From: Sphingomonas sp. R647
Lineage (GTDB): Bacteria; Pseudomonadota; Alphaproteobacteria; Sphingomonadales; Sphingomonadaceae
DNA: 64,000 nt
Direction: 5' to 3'
Assembly: GCF_020177055.1 (NCBI RefSeq)
Contig: NZ_JAIQXT010000005.1
Coordinates: 434,001 to 498,000 of the forward strand
This document shows, one piece after another, positions 37,229-49,823 of the stretch. How positions within the stretch are numbered: position 1 is the stretch's first letter; every line of letters starts with the position of its first letter. Made by a program: the position numbers and the translations under genes. The notes below the pieces were generated by a model, which saw only the letters and a program-made list of their open reading frames with translations, was not told where the DNA came from and made no database searches.

Positions 37229-39248
37229 ATGTCCGTGATTACGACCGAAAAACAGGGCGATATCCTCGTCATCACCTCAAACAACCCGCCGGTGAACGCG
37301 CTGGGCGCGGCGGTGCGGCAGGGGCTGGACGCGGCGATCAAGGAACTGAACAGCGACGACAGCCTGAAGGCCGCGGTGATCCGCTGTGACGGGCGCACCT
37401 TCTTCGCCGGCGCCGATATCACCGAATTCGGCAAGCCGATGCAGGAGCCGGGGCTGCCGACCGTCGTCGACACGATCGAGGCAAGCGAGAAGCCGGTCGT
37501 CGCCGCCGTCCATGGCACCGCCCTTGGCGGCGGGTGCGAAGTCGCGCTGGCCTGCCATTACCGCATCGCCGTACCCTCGGCGAAGTTCGGCCTGCCCGAA
37601 GTGAAGCTCGGCATCCTCCCCGGCGCGGGCGGCACCCAGCGCCTGCCGCGCGTCGCGGGCGTCGAATTCGCGCTCGAGCTGGCCGCAAAGGGCGATCCGG
37701 TCCCGGCCAAGGTCGCGCAGGCCGCTGGCCTGGTCGATCGCCTCGCCGGTGAGGACAGCCTGACCGCCGACGCGGTTGCCTATGCCAAGGAAGTGGCGGA
37801 CGCCCGCCCCCTGCCCCGCGCCAGCGAGAAGCCGGTCAGCGTCGAGGCGGGCGTGTTCGACGCCTTCCGCAAGACCAACGCCAAGCGCTTCCGCGGCTTC
37901 GACGCGCCCGAAGAGATCATCGCGGTGATCGAGGAGACGGTCGACAAGCCCTATGCCGAGGGCGTTCAGCGCGAACGCAACGGCTTCATGAAGCTGATCA
38001 TGGGCGTGCAGAGCGCGGCAATGCGCCACATCTTCTTCGCCGAGCGCAAGGCCGCGAAGATCGACGATGTGCCGGAAGATACGCAGCTGCGCGCGATCAA
38101 GAAGGTCGGCGTGATCGGCGCCGGCACGATGGGCGGCGGCATTTCGATGAACTTCCTGTCCGCCGGTATCCCGGTGACGATCGTCGAGATGCAGCAGGAG
38201 GCGCTCGACCGCGGCACCGGCGTGATGCGCAAGAATTACGAGGGCAGCGCCGCACGCGGCCGGATCAAGCCCGAGCAGGTCGAGCAGGCGATGGGCCTGC
38301 TGACCCCGACGCTCAGCCTGGACGACCTCGCCGATTGCGACCTGGTGATCGAGGCGGTCTATGAGAGCATGGACGTCAAGAAGGACATTTTCGGCAAGCT
38401 GAGCAATATCTGCAAGCCGGGCGCGATCCTCGCCTCCAACACCAGCTACCTCAACATCGACGAGATCGCGGCATCGACCAGCCGTCCGGGCGATGTCGTC
38501 GGCATGCACTTCTTCTCGCCCGCCAATGTCATGAAGCTGCTGGAAATCGTGCGCGGCGCGAAGACCGACAAGGATGTGCTGGCGACGGTCATGGACGTTG
38601 CCAAGAAGATCAAGAAGGTCGCAGTGGTCGCGGGCGTGTGCCACGGCTTTATCGGCAACCGCATGCTGATGCCGCGTCAGGTCGAGGCGATGAAGCTGCT
38701 GATGGAAGGCGCGACGCCCGAGCAGGTCGACCGCGTCCATGTCGAATTCGGCATGCCGATGGGGCCGTTCCAGATGAGCGACCTCGCCGGCGTCGACATC
38801 GGCTGGCACCGCGACCCGACCCGGATCGAAAGCATCCGCGACGCGCTCGCCGCCGAGGGCCGCTGGGGCCAGAAGAAGCAGGCCGGCTTCTACGACTATG
38901 ACGACAAGCGGAATCCCTCGCCCAGCCCCCGCGTCGCCGAGATCATCGAGGATTTCCGCAAAAAGACCGGCGCGGTGCAGCATGAGGTGAGCGATGAAGA
39001 GATCATCGAGCGCACGCTCTACACGATGGTCAACGAAGGCGCGCTGATCCTGCAAGAAGGCATGGCGCAGCGTGCGTCGGACATCGATGTCGTGTGGATC
39101 TATGGCTATGGCTGGCCGGTCTATCGCGGCGGTCCGATGTTCTGGGCGGACACGGTCGGCCTCAAGACCATCGTCGCGGGGCTGGAGAAGCATGGCTTTG
39201 AAGTCGCGCAGCTGCTGAAGGACAAGGTCGCGAAGGGCGAGCGCTTCA

Positions 39249-39256
<8 letters not shown>
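37229..39256 (+). CDS. Bifunctional enoyl-CoA hydratase/3-hydroxyacyl-CoA dehydrogenase (FadJ-type)
   Basis: 675 residues. The crotonase domain (1-190) carries catalytic Glu104 (GGGCEVALA) and Glu124 ([15 protein letters not shown]). The NAD-binding 3-hydroxyacyl-CoA dehydrogenase part (from about 290) has GAGTMG (297-302) and the His427-Glu439 dyad in [13 protein letters not shown], followed by two C-terminal helical domains. It performs the middle two beta-oxidation steps. GGAG precedes ATG. Its stop overlaps the VOC gene by eight bases. It lies in a tight run with amidase and acyl-CoA dehydrogenase genes. Confidence 0.95.
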
Positions 39257-42177
<2,921 letters not shown>

Positions 42178-42185
42178 TGCATTAG

Positions 42186-42297
42186 CCCTCTCCCCTTCAG
42201 GGGAGAGGGTTGGGAGAGGGGCAGTCGGATAAAATCAACGGGCCGGAGTTGGAGAGACTGCCCCTCTCCCCGGCCCTCTCCCCTGAAGGGGAGAGGG
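42186..42297. repeat. Long inverted repeat (CCCTCTCCCCTTCAGGGGAG family) between ACAD genes
   Basis: Arms at about 42186-42226 and 42256-42297 match over some 40 bases apart from two or three changes near the GGG/CCG junction. The right arm ends in GGGGAGAGGGAG, which is also the ribosome site of the following gene. No ORF lies inside. Confidence 0.88.
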
Positions 42298-42305
42298 AGA
42301 TTTCG

Positions 42306-43433
42306 ATGCCACTCTACCTCAACGACGAACAGACGATGCTCCGCGAGAGCGCGCAGCAATTCGTGAGCGAAGCCGCCCCGGTCAGCCACATGCGCGCACT
42401 ACGTGACACAAACGACACCACCGGCTTTTCCCGCGACCTGTGGAAGCAGTTCGCCGAAATGGGCTTCACCGGCATCCTGATCCCCGAAAGCGACGGCGGC
42501 CTCGGCCTTGGCCATGTCGAGGCGGGGGTGGTGCTGGAGGAGATCGGGCGCAACCTGTCCCCCTCCCCCTTCCTAACCACGGCGGTCGCGGCGGTCGCGG
42601 CGCTCAATGGCACCGCGCAGCGCGAGCGCTGGTTCCCCGGCATCCTCTCCGGCGAGACCGTCGCGGCGCTGGCGATCGATGAACGTGCCAAACATGGCGA
42701 CGCGATCGGCATGAAGGCCGAACGCTCGGGCAACGGCTTCAAGCTGACCGGCGCCAAGCAATTCGTCGCGCATGGCCATGTCGCCGACCTCCTGATCGTC
42801 GCCGCGCGCACCGCCGGATCGCCGGAGGATGCGGACGGCGTCACGCTGTTCGCGGTGCCGAAGGATGCGGCGAACCTCACCGCCGATCCACAGCGGCTGG
42901 CCGATGCGAGCCTCGCCGCGCGGATGACGTTCGACGGCGTCGCGGTCGATGCCGATGCGGTGATCGGTGAGGTCGATGGCGGCCGCGCGGTGCTCAACGC
43001 ACTGCTCGGCGCCGGCCGCACCGGCGCAGCGGCGGAAATGCTCGGCGTTGGCGGCGGCGCGATGGACATGACGGTCCAGTATCTCAAGGAGCGCAAGCAG
43101 TTCGGCACGCTGATCGGCAGCTTCCAGGCGCTCCAGCATCGCGCGGCGCACCTTTATTCGGAACTGGAAGTCGCGCGCGCGGCGGTGCTCAAGGCACAGC
43201 AATTGCTCGATGCCGGCGACGCCAAGGCGCACGATGCGGTGTCGGTCGCCAAGGCGATGGCCGGCATGGCATCGACGCTGGCGGTGCAGGAAGGCGTGCA
43301 GATGCATGGCGGCATCGGCATGACCGACGAATATGATATCGGCTTCTACATGAAGCGCGGACGCGTGCTGGCCGAGCTGTTCGGCGACACCAACTATCAC
43401 GCCGACGCCCTGGCGCGGGCGAGCGGATATTGA
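42306..43433 (+). CDS. Acyl-CoA dehydrogenase, second member of pair 1
   Basis: 375 residues from MPLYLNDEQTMLRESAQQF. The ACAD signature LQHRAAHLYSELEVARAAVLKAQ and the C-terminal MHGGIGMTDEYDIGFYMKR are clear, but the usual catalytic EGT-type motif is not evident in the C-terminus, as in the non-catalytic partner of heteromeric ACADs. Its ribosome site comes from the right arm of the inverted repeat. It is probably co-transcribed with the preceding ACAD gene 128 bases upstream. Confidence 0.92.
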   Translation: MPLYLNDEQTMLRESAQQFVSEAAPVSHMRALRDTNDTTGFSRDLWKQFAEMGFTGILIPESDGGLGLGHVEAGVVLEEIGRNLSPSPFLTTAVAAVAALNGTAQRERWFPGILSGETVAALAIDERAKHGDAIGMKAERSGNGFKLTGAKQFVAHGHVADLLIVAARTAGSPEDADGVTLFAVPKDAANLTADPQRLADASLAARMTFDGVAVDADAVIGEVDGGRAVLNALLGAGRTGAAAEMLGVGGGAMDMTVQYLKERKQFGTLIGSFQALQHRAAHLYSELEVARAAVLKAQQLLDAGDAKAHDAVSVAKAMAGMASTLAVQEGVQMHGGIGMTDEYDIGFYMKRGRVLAELFGDTNYHADALARASGY

Positions 43434-43440
43434 CCTTCTC

Positions 43441-43553
43441 TAGCCCCTCTCCTTTAGGGGAGGGGTTTGGGGAGGGGCAGTGCGGGTCTCACCGAGACAG
43501 CGGCATTGCCAGGACTCCCCCACCCCAACCCCTCCCCTGAAGGGGAGGGGCTA
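43441..43553. repeat. Inverted repeat (AGCCCCTCTCCTTTAGGGGAG family) between ACAD and thioesterase genes
   Basis: Arms at about 43441-43481 and 43514-43553 are inverted, imperfect copies with an inner GGGGAGGGG palindrome. It is the same family as the repeat at 42186. The right arm ends 11 bases before the thioesterase start. Confidence 0.85.
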
Positions 43554-43564
43554 AAGGAACAAGA

Positions 43565-44449
43565 ATGACCGAAAAACGCGCCGAAACTGCCGCCGAACAG
43601 GTAACCCAACTCGTCGAGCTGCTCGACGTCGAAACCATCGATGTCGACCTGTATCGCGGCGCGCGCCAGCCGGGCGGGGTCGGGCGCGTGTTCGGCGGGC
43701 AGGTGATCGGGCAGGCGCTGCAGGCGGCGCAGCGGTCGGTCGAGGGCAAGGACGCGCACTCGCTCCACGCCTATTTCATGCGGCCGGGCAATGAGGATTT
43801 CCCGATCATCTATCGCGTCGTGCGCGATTATGATGGGGGCAGCTTCGCCAACCGCCGCGTGATCGCGCTGCAACAGGGCGTGCCGATCCTCAACATGATC
43901 GCGTCGTTCCAGCGGCCCGAAGATGGCCTGTCGCATCAGGCCGATATGCCCGACGTGCCGGGCCCCGACGACCTGCGTTCCGAATTCGACCTTCGCGAGG
44001 AAATCCGCGATCACGTGCCGGAGAAGTTCCGCCCCTTCTTCCTGCGCCCGCGCCCGATCGAGATCCGGCCTTGCTCCCCACGCAACTGGTTCAAGCCGGA
44101 AAAGCGCGAACCGGTGCAGCATAGCTGGTTCCGCACCGCCGCTGCCCTGCCCGACGATCCCGCACTCCACCGCGCGATCCTGTCCTATGCCAGCGACATG
44201 ATGCTGCTCGGCACCGCGACGCTGCCGCACGGCGTCAACTGGATGACGCGCGGACTGCAGAGCGCGAGCCTCGACCACGCCGTATGGCTGCACGCACCGC
44301 TGCGCGCCGACGACTGGCTGCTCTACACCACCGACAGCCCCTGGGCTGGCCATGCGCGCGGGTTCAACCGCGGGCGGATCTACAGCCGCGACGGCCGGCT
44401 GGTGGCGAGCGTCGCGCAGGAAGGGCTGATGCGGATGCGGGAGGGGTGA
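43565..44449 (+). CDS. tesB: Acyl-CoA thioesterase II
   Basis: 294 residues, the TesB double-hotdog length. RVFGGQVIGQALQAAQRSV opens the first hotdog. The active-site set is Asp211 (SYASD), Ser235 (LDHAVW) and Gln285 (ASVAQEG), matching Asp204, Thr228 and Gln278 of E. coli TesB with Ser in place of Thr. It hydrolyses acyl-CoA to free acid and CoA, probably relieving CoA sequestration in this catabolic operon. AAAGGA lies just before ATG. Confidence 0.94.
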   Translation: MTEKRAETAAEQVTQLVELLDVETIDVDLYRGARQPGGVGRVFGGQVIGQALQAAQRSVEGKDAHSLHAYFMRPGNEDFPIIYRVVRDYDGGSFANRRVIALQQGVPILNMIASFQRPEDGLSHQADMPDVPGPDDLRSEFDLREEIRDHVPEKFRPFFLRPRPIEIRPCSPRNWFKPEKREPVQHSWFRTAAALPDDPALHRAILSYASDMMLLGTATLPHGVNWMTRGLQSASLDHAVWLHAPLRADDWLLYTTDSPWAGHARGFNRGRIYSRDGRLVASVAQEGLMRMREG

Positions 44450-44503
44450 GGGTTTCAGAACCGCACCAAACTTCGTCGCAGACGATGGAGATGGGGCTCG
44501 CAG

Positions 44504-45211
44504 TTACTCCTTCGGCCGAACCACATACGCCGCCGGCAAATACAGAAACACCTCAGTCAAACTCGCCCGCGACCATTCGACCGGGCGGTCCAGCCCACGC
44601 ACCTCCACCCCATAGTCCGACCCGAAACGCGCCGCAGTCGTGGCGGCATCGGCGGCGATCATCTCGATGATCCTGGTGCGATACTGATCCGGGTTGAGCA
44701 CCGACAGCGTCATGTCGCCGCTCTTTTCGATCTGCGCGCGGCCGGTCGGCGGCACCGCCTTGATGAACTTCGCAATCCGGTCGAGCGCGGCGCGGGCGTC
44801 CATGCCGGGTTCCAGCTTCACCTTGATGATGAAGCTCGTCCGCTCCGAATCCGGGCGACCGTCGCGCACCAGGTTGAGGTTGCCGTAATTGGCGAGGGTC
44901 AACGCCTCGACCACATAGTCGCCCGTCGCCAGCTCGACGCCATGCTTGCCCGCCTGCTCGATCGCGCTGCGCACCATCGCGTAGATTTCCTTGCGGCGCA
45001 GCGCCTCGTCGCGCGTATCGCCGGTAATCGCGACGCGCTGGACCGCGAAATCGGCGGTGCGGCGCAGCGTGATGATCGGGATCGACGTGCCCTGAAAGCC
45101 ATCGCGATTGCTCGCCGATCGGGTGGCGGTGACCACCACCTCCTGCGCCGGGGCGGGCAGGATGCTCGCCACCATCAATGAAGCCGCCGTCAGTGCCCGA
45201 ATGATCCGCAT
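44504..45211 (-). CDS. Secreted SIMPL-like (DUF541-type) protein
   Basis: 235 residues. A signal peptide (MRIIRALTAASLMVASILPAPAQ) is followed by VVVTATRSAS and then alternating strand/helix sequence with ITLRRTADFAVQRVAITGDTRDEALRRKEIYAMVRSAIEQAG, which resembles the periplasmic SIMPL/DUF541 fold. I rate that as a moderate match only. Convergent with tesB. Located between the catabolic operon and the damaged TonB-family gene. Confidence 0.55.
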   Translation of the reverse strand: MRIIRALTAASLMVASILPAPAQEVVVTATRSASNRDGFQGTSIPIITLRRTADFAVQRVAITGDTRDEALRRKEIYAMVRSAIEQAGKHGVELATGDYVVEALTLANYGNLNLVRDGRPDSERTSFIIKVKLEPGMDARAALDRIAKFIKAVPPTGRAQIEKSGDMTLSVLNPDQYRTRIIEMIAADAATTAARFGSDYGVEVRGLDRPVEWSRASLTEVFLYLPAAYVVRPKE

Positions 45212-45286
45212 CGCCCTGCTCCCGTCATCGTGTCGGGTGCAGCGTCGGCCTTTGGCCCCGCCCGGTCAATCGCGTGTCAGGAGCCG

Positions 45287-46421
45287 TCAGAAAGCGGGCG
45301 CGTCGTCGTCGGCACTCTCGACCGCGGGCATGCGGAAATTGATCTTCGCGACACAGCCGCGGGCGCCGCTGGCCGACGGCTTGGCCCGCGCCGACTGAAT
45401 GATGCTGCGCGCCTGCTGGCCGAACGCCTGGGCAGGTTCGCTCGCCAGAACCTTGATCTCACCCGGCGTGCCCCAGGGGGCAAGGTCGAAGCCGATCACC
45501 GCCCACCCCTCGATCGAGCGGCGGCGAAAGGCGTCGGGATAGTTTCTCGCAAAGGGCTGAACCCAATCGATCTTGTCGGGGCAATTCCCGCCTTCAGGCC
45601 GAAAGCTGGCCGTATCGGGCGATGGCGGCGCGGCAACCGGGGTCGGGCCGAGCAGCATCGGGATCGTACAACGCTGGCGCGGCCCGCCACCGGGATAGCG
45701 CCCACGTTCGGCGGCATCGATCGCGGCGCGGTCGAACGCGGCATTACCGCTGCTGGTCACGATCGCGACCCGTGCCGGAATGCCGTCCGCGTCGATGTCG
45801 AACCCGACCACGGTGTAAGCGGGGCTGCCCGGGTCACGCGGCAGGCGCGCGCGATCGGGATAGGCGCGCAGCAATGGCTGCGGCCGCCGCGCGCCACCGC
45901 AATCGATCTCGCGGATGCGGTCGAACACCGCGCGCTGCGCCGAGCCGGCGGTATCGCGCAGCGCAGAGACACGCAGAATGTCAGCGTCCGATACATCGGC
46001 GATGGGCCGGGCACGCGGCGTAAAGGTCATGGTGCACGCGACCCCCGACCTGCCATTGGCAAAGCGCCACAGGCTGAATGCGGGGGCGAGATCGGTGTCG
46101 GGGCTGTAGCTGTACCCGCTAGAGATCGTGATCTCCTTCTGGCTGATCCCGAGCGGTCGCCCCTCGGCGTCGAGGGTGAAGCTCATTTCGACCGCGCGCG
46201 GTGCGGTCGCGCCAACCATCGCCGCTTTCGTAAAGGGTGCGACCCGAACCAGCGCAGGAACGACCCGCCCACCGCAGCGCGTCCCCCGCTTCGTAATCGA
46301 CGAGGTGCGGGCGAAAAGCAGGAGCGGGGGGAGCGGCGTTATGATCGGGGGCGCGGGGCGGCGGCGGCGAAGGCACGGCGATGGTCGCAGTCTGGGCGGC
46401 GGCGGCGAGGAGCGTCAGCAT
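45287..46421 (-). pseudogene. TonB-family energy transducer, probably frameshifted near its 5' end
   Basis: The reading from ATG 46219 gives 310 residues with two TonB C-terminal-like domains (YTVVGFDIDADGIPARVAIV and WAVIGFDLAPWGTPGEIKVL) but no export signal. A different frame begins at ATG 46421 with a good signal peptide, MLTLLAAAAQTATIAVPSPP, and then Pro-rich sequence. The frame of the TonB part is open well upstream (SSITKRGTRCGGRVVPALVRVAPFTKAAM) but meets a stop at the signal start. Joining the frames needs a single base removed in the C-run at about 46347-46358. Either the gene is inactivated or the assembly has one extra base. Confidence 0.65.
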
Positions 46422-46574
46422 GGCCTCAGCGTCCGCTTTTTTTGTTACCGGATCAAGGCATTAGGTCAGTGAGGCTGGAGGGCCGCTTCCAGCTCCGAGT
46501 CCGAACAAAGGAAAGTGGGTGGATTGCCGACATCTGGCGTTGCGTCTTCCGCGACGCCCCGCCACCGTCCCGGG

Positions 46575-47033
46575 ATGCCCTACTCAATAGCTAAACAAAC
46601 AAATTGGACTTCGGACTGGACACTGCTGGCACAGCTTGAAGGCGCCGCTGAACTGACTGAATGGTTCGGCTTCCTTCCTGATTTTCACGACGCGACCATC
46701 CGGAGCATGAGCTTCGAGGAATCGTCTGGAACACTTGTTCTTTCGGCATTTCGGATCACGAGTGAGCTTGATGAACGGGGTTTCTTCGTTCTCGACCGTC
46801 ACGCGAGAGTATGTCTACGCTTCGAGGGGGTTAGTGGGGTCGTACTCGATTGTAATCCGCTCACTACCGTTTTGGACGTCGGGCTTAGACGGCTCACATC
46901 TAAGCACCTCCCAATCTTAAACACCTCGGCGTCCGCTGGCGACTATGAGCTAGGCTTTGATGATGTTTTCGGCGGTTCCGGTGCCATCTACGCGAAGTCT
47001 GTCAGTATTTCCGTGCAGCCAGAACCCCAGTGA
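46575..47033 (+). CDS. Imm50-like protein of lower GC content, orphan
   Basis: 152 residues from MPYSIAKQTNWTSDW. The segment TEWFGFLPDFHDATIRSMSFE followed by a beta-rich middle resembles the immunity protein Imm50 family, which protects against polymorphic toxins. The match is from memory and moderate. The DNA is noticeably AT-richer than neighbours, with different codon use, suggesting recent transfer. No toxin gene lies next to it, so it is an orphan immunity-like gene or unrelated in function. ATG 46575 is preferred to an upstream one because the extra sequence is low-complexity. Confidence 0.55.
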   Translation: MPYSIAKQTNWTSDWTLLAQLEGAAELTEWFGFLPDFHDATIRSMSFEESSGTLVLSAFRITSELDERGFFVLDRHARVCLRFEGVSGVVLDCNPLTTVLDVGLRRLTSKHLPILNTSASAGDYELGFDDVFGGSGAIYAKSVSISVQPEPQ

Positions 47034-47083
47034 CGCGAATGTCCGCAATTGGGTCGCCAGCCGAGAGGCAGCGTATCCGCCCC

Positions 47084-47884
47084 CTACACCGCCGTCTTCC
47101 CAAACTCCTGCCGCGTCACCGGATGGCTCGACGATAGGCCGCCATCGACCGCCAGCGCCTGCCCGTTGACGTAGCTCGCGTCATCCGACGCCAGGAACAG
47201 CGCCGCGCGCGCCAGTTCCTCGGGCTGCGCACCCCGGCGCAGCGGGTTCAACCGACCCACCCGGTCCATCTTCCCCGCCTCGCGCGCATAGTCGAAGGTC
47301 GGCTTGGTCATCCCCGTCTCGGTGAGGCCCGGGCACAGCGCGTTGACGCGGACATTCGACCCCGACAGCTGCTGTGCGGCGACGGCGGCGAGGTTGATGA
47401 CCCCGGCCTTGGACGCCGAATAGGCCGGGCTGCCCGCGCCCGACCGGATGCCCGCGACGCTGGCGGTGAGGACAATCGCCCCCTTCCCCCGCTCCGCTAT
47501 CTTGGGCGCGCCATGCTTGATCGCCAGCAGGGGCCCGATCAGGTTCACCCGCAGCACTTCGGCCATCAGCTCCGGCGTGGTGTCGAACAGATTGGCCATG
47601 CCGCCCGAAATGCCGGCATTGGCGAAGAGGATGTCGAGCCCGCCAAATTCGGCGACGGCGAGATCGACCGTGGCGATCACGTCCGGCTCGCTGCCCGCAT
47701 CCATGCGAATCGCCTTGGCCGTGCCCCCGGCGGCGGCGATCAGCGCGACCGTTTCATCCGCCCCCTCGGTCTTGTCGGCGACGATCACCCGCCCCCCTTC
47801 GGCCGCGAACAGGATCGCGGCGGCACGGCCGATACCGCTGCCCGCGCCGGTGACGATGATCGATTTGTCGGTGAAGCGGGCCAT
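47084..47884 (-). CDS. Short-chain dehydrogenase/reductase 1
   Basis: 266 residues. Classical SDR motifs: TGAGSGIG (12-19), NAG (89-91), and catalytic Ser142, Tyr155, Lys159 ([10 protein letters not shown]). The [13 protein letters not shown] stretch and C-terminal [10 protein letters not shown] are standard. NAD(H) versus NADP(H): Asp37 after the second strand suggests NAD(H). It probably oxidises a hydroxy intermediate. Its ATG overlaps the upstream SDR's stop by one base. Confidence 0.93.
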   Translation of the reverse strand: MARFTDKSIIVTGAGSGIGRAAAILFAAEGGRVIVADKTEGADETVALIAAAGGTAKAIRMDAGSEPDVIATVDLAVAEFGGLDILFANAGISGGMANLFDTTPELMAEVLRVNLIGPLLAIKHGAPKIAERGKGAIVLTASVAGIRSGAGSPAYSASKAGVINLAAVAAQQLSGSNVRVNALCPGLTETGMTKPTFDYAREAGKMDRVGRLNPLRRGAQPEELARAALFLASDDASYVNGQALAVDGGLSSSHPVTRQEFGKTAV

Positions 47885-48648
47885 CAGATCGTCACCCCGC
47901 CATCGATCACCAGCGCCTGCCCCGTCGTATAGCGCCCCGCCGCCGAGGCGAGGAACACGACGCCTCCAGCAATATCCTCAGGCTCACCCAGCCGGCGCAG
48001 CGGGGTCTGCTTGTTCACCCGCGCCTCGGCCTCCGGATTCTCCCACAAGGCACGGGCGAAGTCGGTCTTGATCAGGCCCGGCGCGATGCAGTTCACCCGC
48101 ACATTGTCGGGGCCGTACTCGACCGCATAGTTGCGCGCGAGCTGGAAGTCCGCGGCCTTCGACACGTTGTACGCCCCGATCACCGGCGACCCGCGCAGGC
48201 CCCCGATCGAGGAGATGATGACGATCGCCCCGTCTTTCCGCGCGCACATTTCGGGCGCGACCATCTGGATCAGCCAGTGGTTGGACAGGACGTTGTTGTC
48301 GAGGATCTTGCGGAACTGGTCATCCGCAATGCCCGCCAGCGGGCCGTAATAGGGGTTGGACGCGGCATTGCAGACGAGGATGTCGATCCGCCCGAACACC
48401 CGGCGGGTCTCGTCCACCAGATGCTGGAGCGCATCCTTGTGCGAGATGCTCGCGGCAATCGCGATCGCGCTGCCGTCGCCATGCTTCGCGTTGATCGCGG
48501 CGGCGACCTCCTCGCACGCATCCTGGTTGCGGCTGGAGATGACCACCTTCGCCCCCTGATCGGCAAGCGCCTCGGCGCTGGCCTTGCCGATCCCGCGCGA
48601 GGATCCGGTGACGATGGCAACCTTACCGGTCAGGTCGAACAGGCTCAT
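47884..48648 (-). CDS. Short-chain dehydrogenase/reductase 2
   Basis: 254 residues from [23 protein letters not shown] (14-21), NAA (94-96), Ser147, Tyr160 and Lys164 are intact. Arg40 at the end of the second strand may favour NADP(H). ATG 48648 follows GGGAGAAG; the longer reading begins inside a repeat arm. It is the first gene of the two-gene SDR operon, lying downstream of the phosphotransferase across an inverted repeat. Confidence 0.93.
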   Translation of the reverse strand: MSLFDLTGKVAIVTGSSRGIGKASAEALADQGAKVVISSRNQDACEEVAAAINAKHGDGSAIAIAASISHKDALQHLVDETRRVFGRIDILVCNAASNPYYGPLAGIADDQFRKILDNNVLSNHWLIQMVAPEMCARKDGAIVIISSIGGLRGSPVIGAYNVSKAADFQLARNYAVEYGPDNVRVNCIAPGLIKTDFARALWENPEAEARVNKQTPLRRLGEPEDIAGGVVFLASAAGRYTTGQALVIDGGVTI

Positions 48649-48665
48649 CTTCTTCTCCCTATTAT

Positions 48666-48756
48666 CGTCATCCCCGCGAAAGCGGGGACCCATCTCCTGA
48701 CCGTGACACAGGGTGGACAGTGCGGGAGATAGGCCCCCGCTTTCGCGGGGGTGACG
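48666..48756. repeat. Inverted repeat (CGTCAYCCCCGCGAAAGCGG family), copy 1
   Basis: Arms at 48666-48697 and 48725-48756 are inverted, imperfect copies, each with a CCCCGCGAAAGCGGGG hairpin core. The outer ends read CGTCATCC and GGGTGACG. It separates the SDR and phosphotransferase genes; a second copy lies at 50927. Confidence 0.9.
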
Positions 48757-48761
48757 TCAAA

Positions 48762-49823
48762 TTAAGCCCCCGCCTTCCGCGCAAACTCCCACGCACTCGC
48801 CGCCAGCCCCGGCACGCGCGTCGCGGTTTCCTCGGCATGGGCATTGCTGGCATTGCCGTCGAGCAGGCGGCGCTTGATCCCTTGCACGATGCTCATCAGC
48901 CGGAACTGGCCGAACGCGAAATACCAGTTGAGGTCGGGAATCCCGTCACGCCCGGTCGCGGCGCAGTAACGCTCGACCATCGCTTCGACGGTCGGAATGC
49001 CGGTCTCCGCGCCCGTAATGCCGCCAATCGCCGAAGCGCCGTTGGCGGGGATCATCCAATTGGTCAGCAGGTACGAAAAGTCCGCCATCGGATCGCCCAG
49101 CGTCGACAGCTCCCAGTCGAGCACCGCCTTCACGCGCGGCGCATCGGCGTCGAAGATCATGTTGTCGATGCGGTAATCGCCATGGACGATGCTGGTGCGC
49201 GTCTGCGGCGGCAATGTGCGCGGCAGCCACTCGATCAGTCTCTCGACATCCTCGAGATCGTCGGTCTGCGCCAGCCGATATTGCTTGGTCCAACGCCCGA
49301 CCTGCCGCTCGAAATAGCTGCCCGGCTTGCCATAATCGCCCAGCCCCGCCGCCGCATAATCAGTCTCATGCAGCTGCGCCAACCGGTCGCAAATCTCGTA
49401 ATAGATCGCGGTGCGCTGCGCCGGCGTCTTGTCGGGCAGCGCCCCGTCCCAATAGGTCGCGCCCTCGACCAGCTCCATGATGTAGAAGGCCGATCCGACG
49501 ACCCCATCATCCTCGCACAGCCCATAGGGCCGCGCGACGGGGAAGCCCGTGGGATGCAGCCCCGCGATCAGCCGATATTCGCGATCCACCGCATGCGCCG
49601 AAGGCAGCAACGGCCCGAACGGCTTGCGGCGCAGGACATAGGCCCCGCTCGCCGCGTCGATCCGATAGGTCGGGTTGCTCTGCCCACCGGGGAATTTGGC
49701 GTAGCTCAGCGGGCCAGTGAAACCCGCTACATTGGCCTCCATCCACGCGGTCAGCCGCGCGGCGTCGAGGTCGTCGACCTGCTCCATCGGCTGCCCGCCG
49801 CGATGTCCCGCCGGGCTGGTCAT
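48762..49823 (-). CDS. Phosphotransferase (APH/ACAD10-11 N-terminal type), putative hydroxyacyl-CoA kinase
   Basis: 353 residues. The aminoglycoside-phosphotransferase fold: nucleotide loop FPGGQSNPTYRI (44-55), catalytic HGDYRIDN (214-221, Asp216) and metal-binding DWE (236-238). This subfamily is the N-terminal part of mammalian ACAD10/ACAD11 and is related to LvaA of the Pseudomonas levulinate pathway, which phosphorylates 4-hydroxyacyl-CoAs. An ACAD of the matching type is encoded at 51042-52325. Its ATG overlaps the alcohol dehydrogenase stop by four bases. Substrate is inference. Confidence 0.9.
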   Translation of the reverse strand: MTSPAGHRGGQPMEQVDDLDAARLTAWMEANVAGFTGPLSYAKFPGGQSNPTYRIDAASGAYVLRRKPFGPLLPSAHAVDREYRLIAGLHPTGFPVARPYGLCEDDGVVGSAFYIMELVEGATYWDGALPDKTPAQRTAIYYEICDRLAQLHETDYAAAGLGDYGKPGSYFERQVGRWTKQYRLAQTDDLEDVERLIEWLPRTLPPQTRTSIVHGDYRIDNMIFDADAPRVKAVLDWELSTLGDPMADFSYLLTNWMIPANGASAIGGITGAETGIPTVEAMVERYCAATGRDGIPDLNWYFAFGQFRLMSIVQGIKRRLLDGNASNAHAEETATRVPGLAASAWEFARKAGA

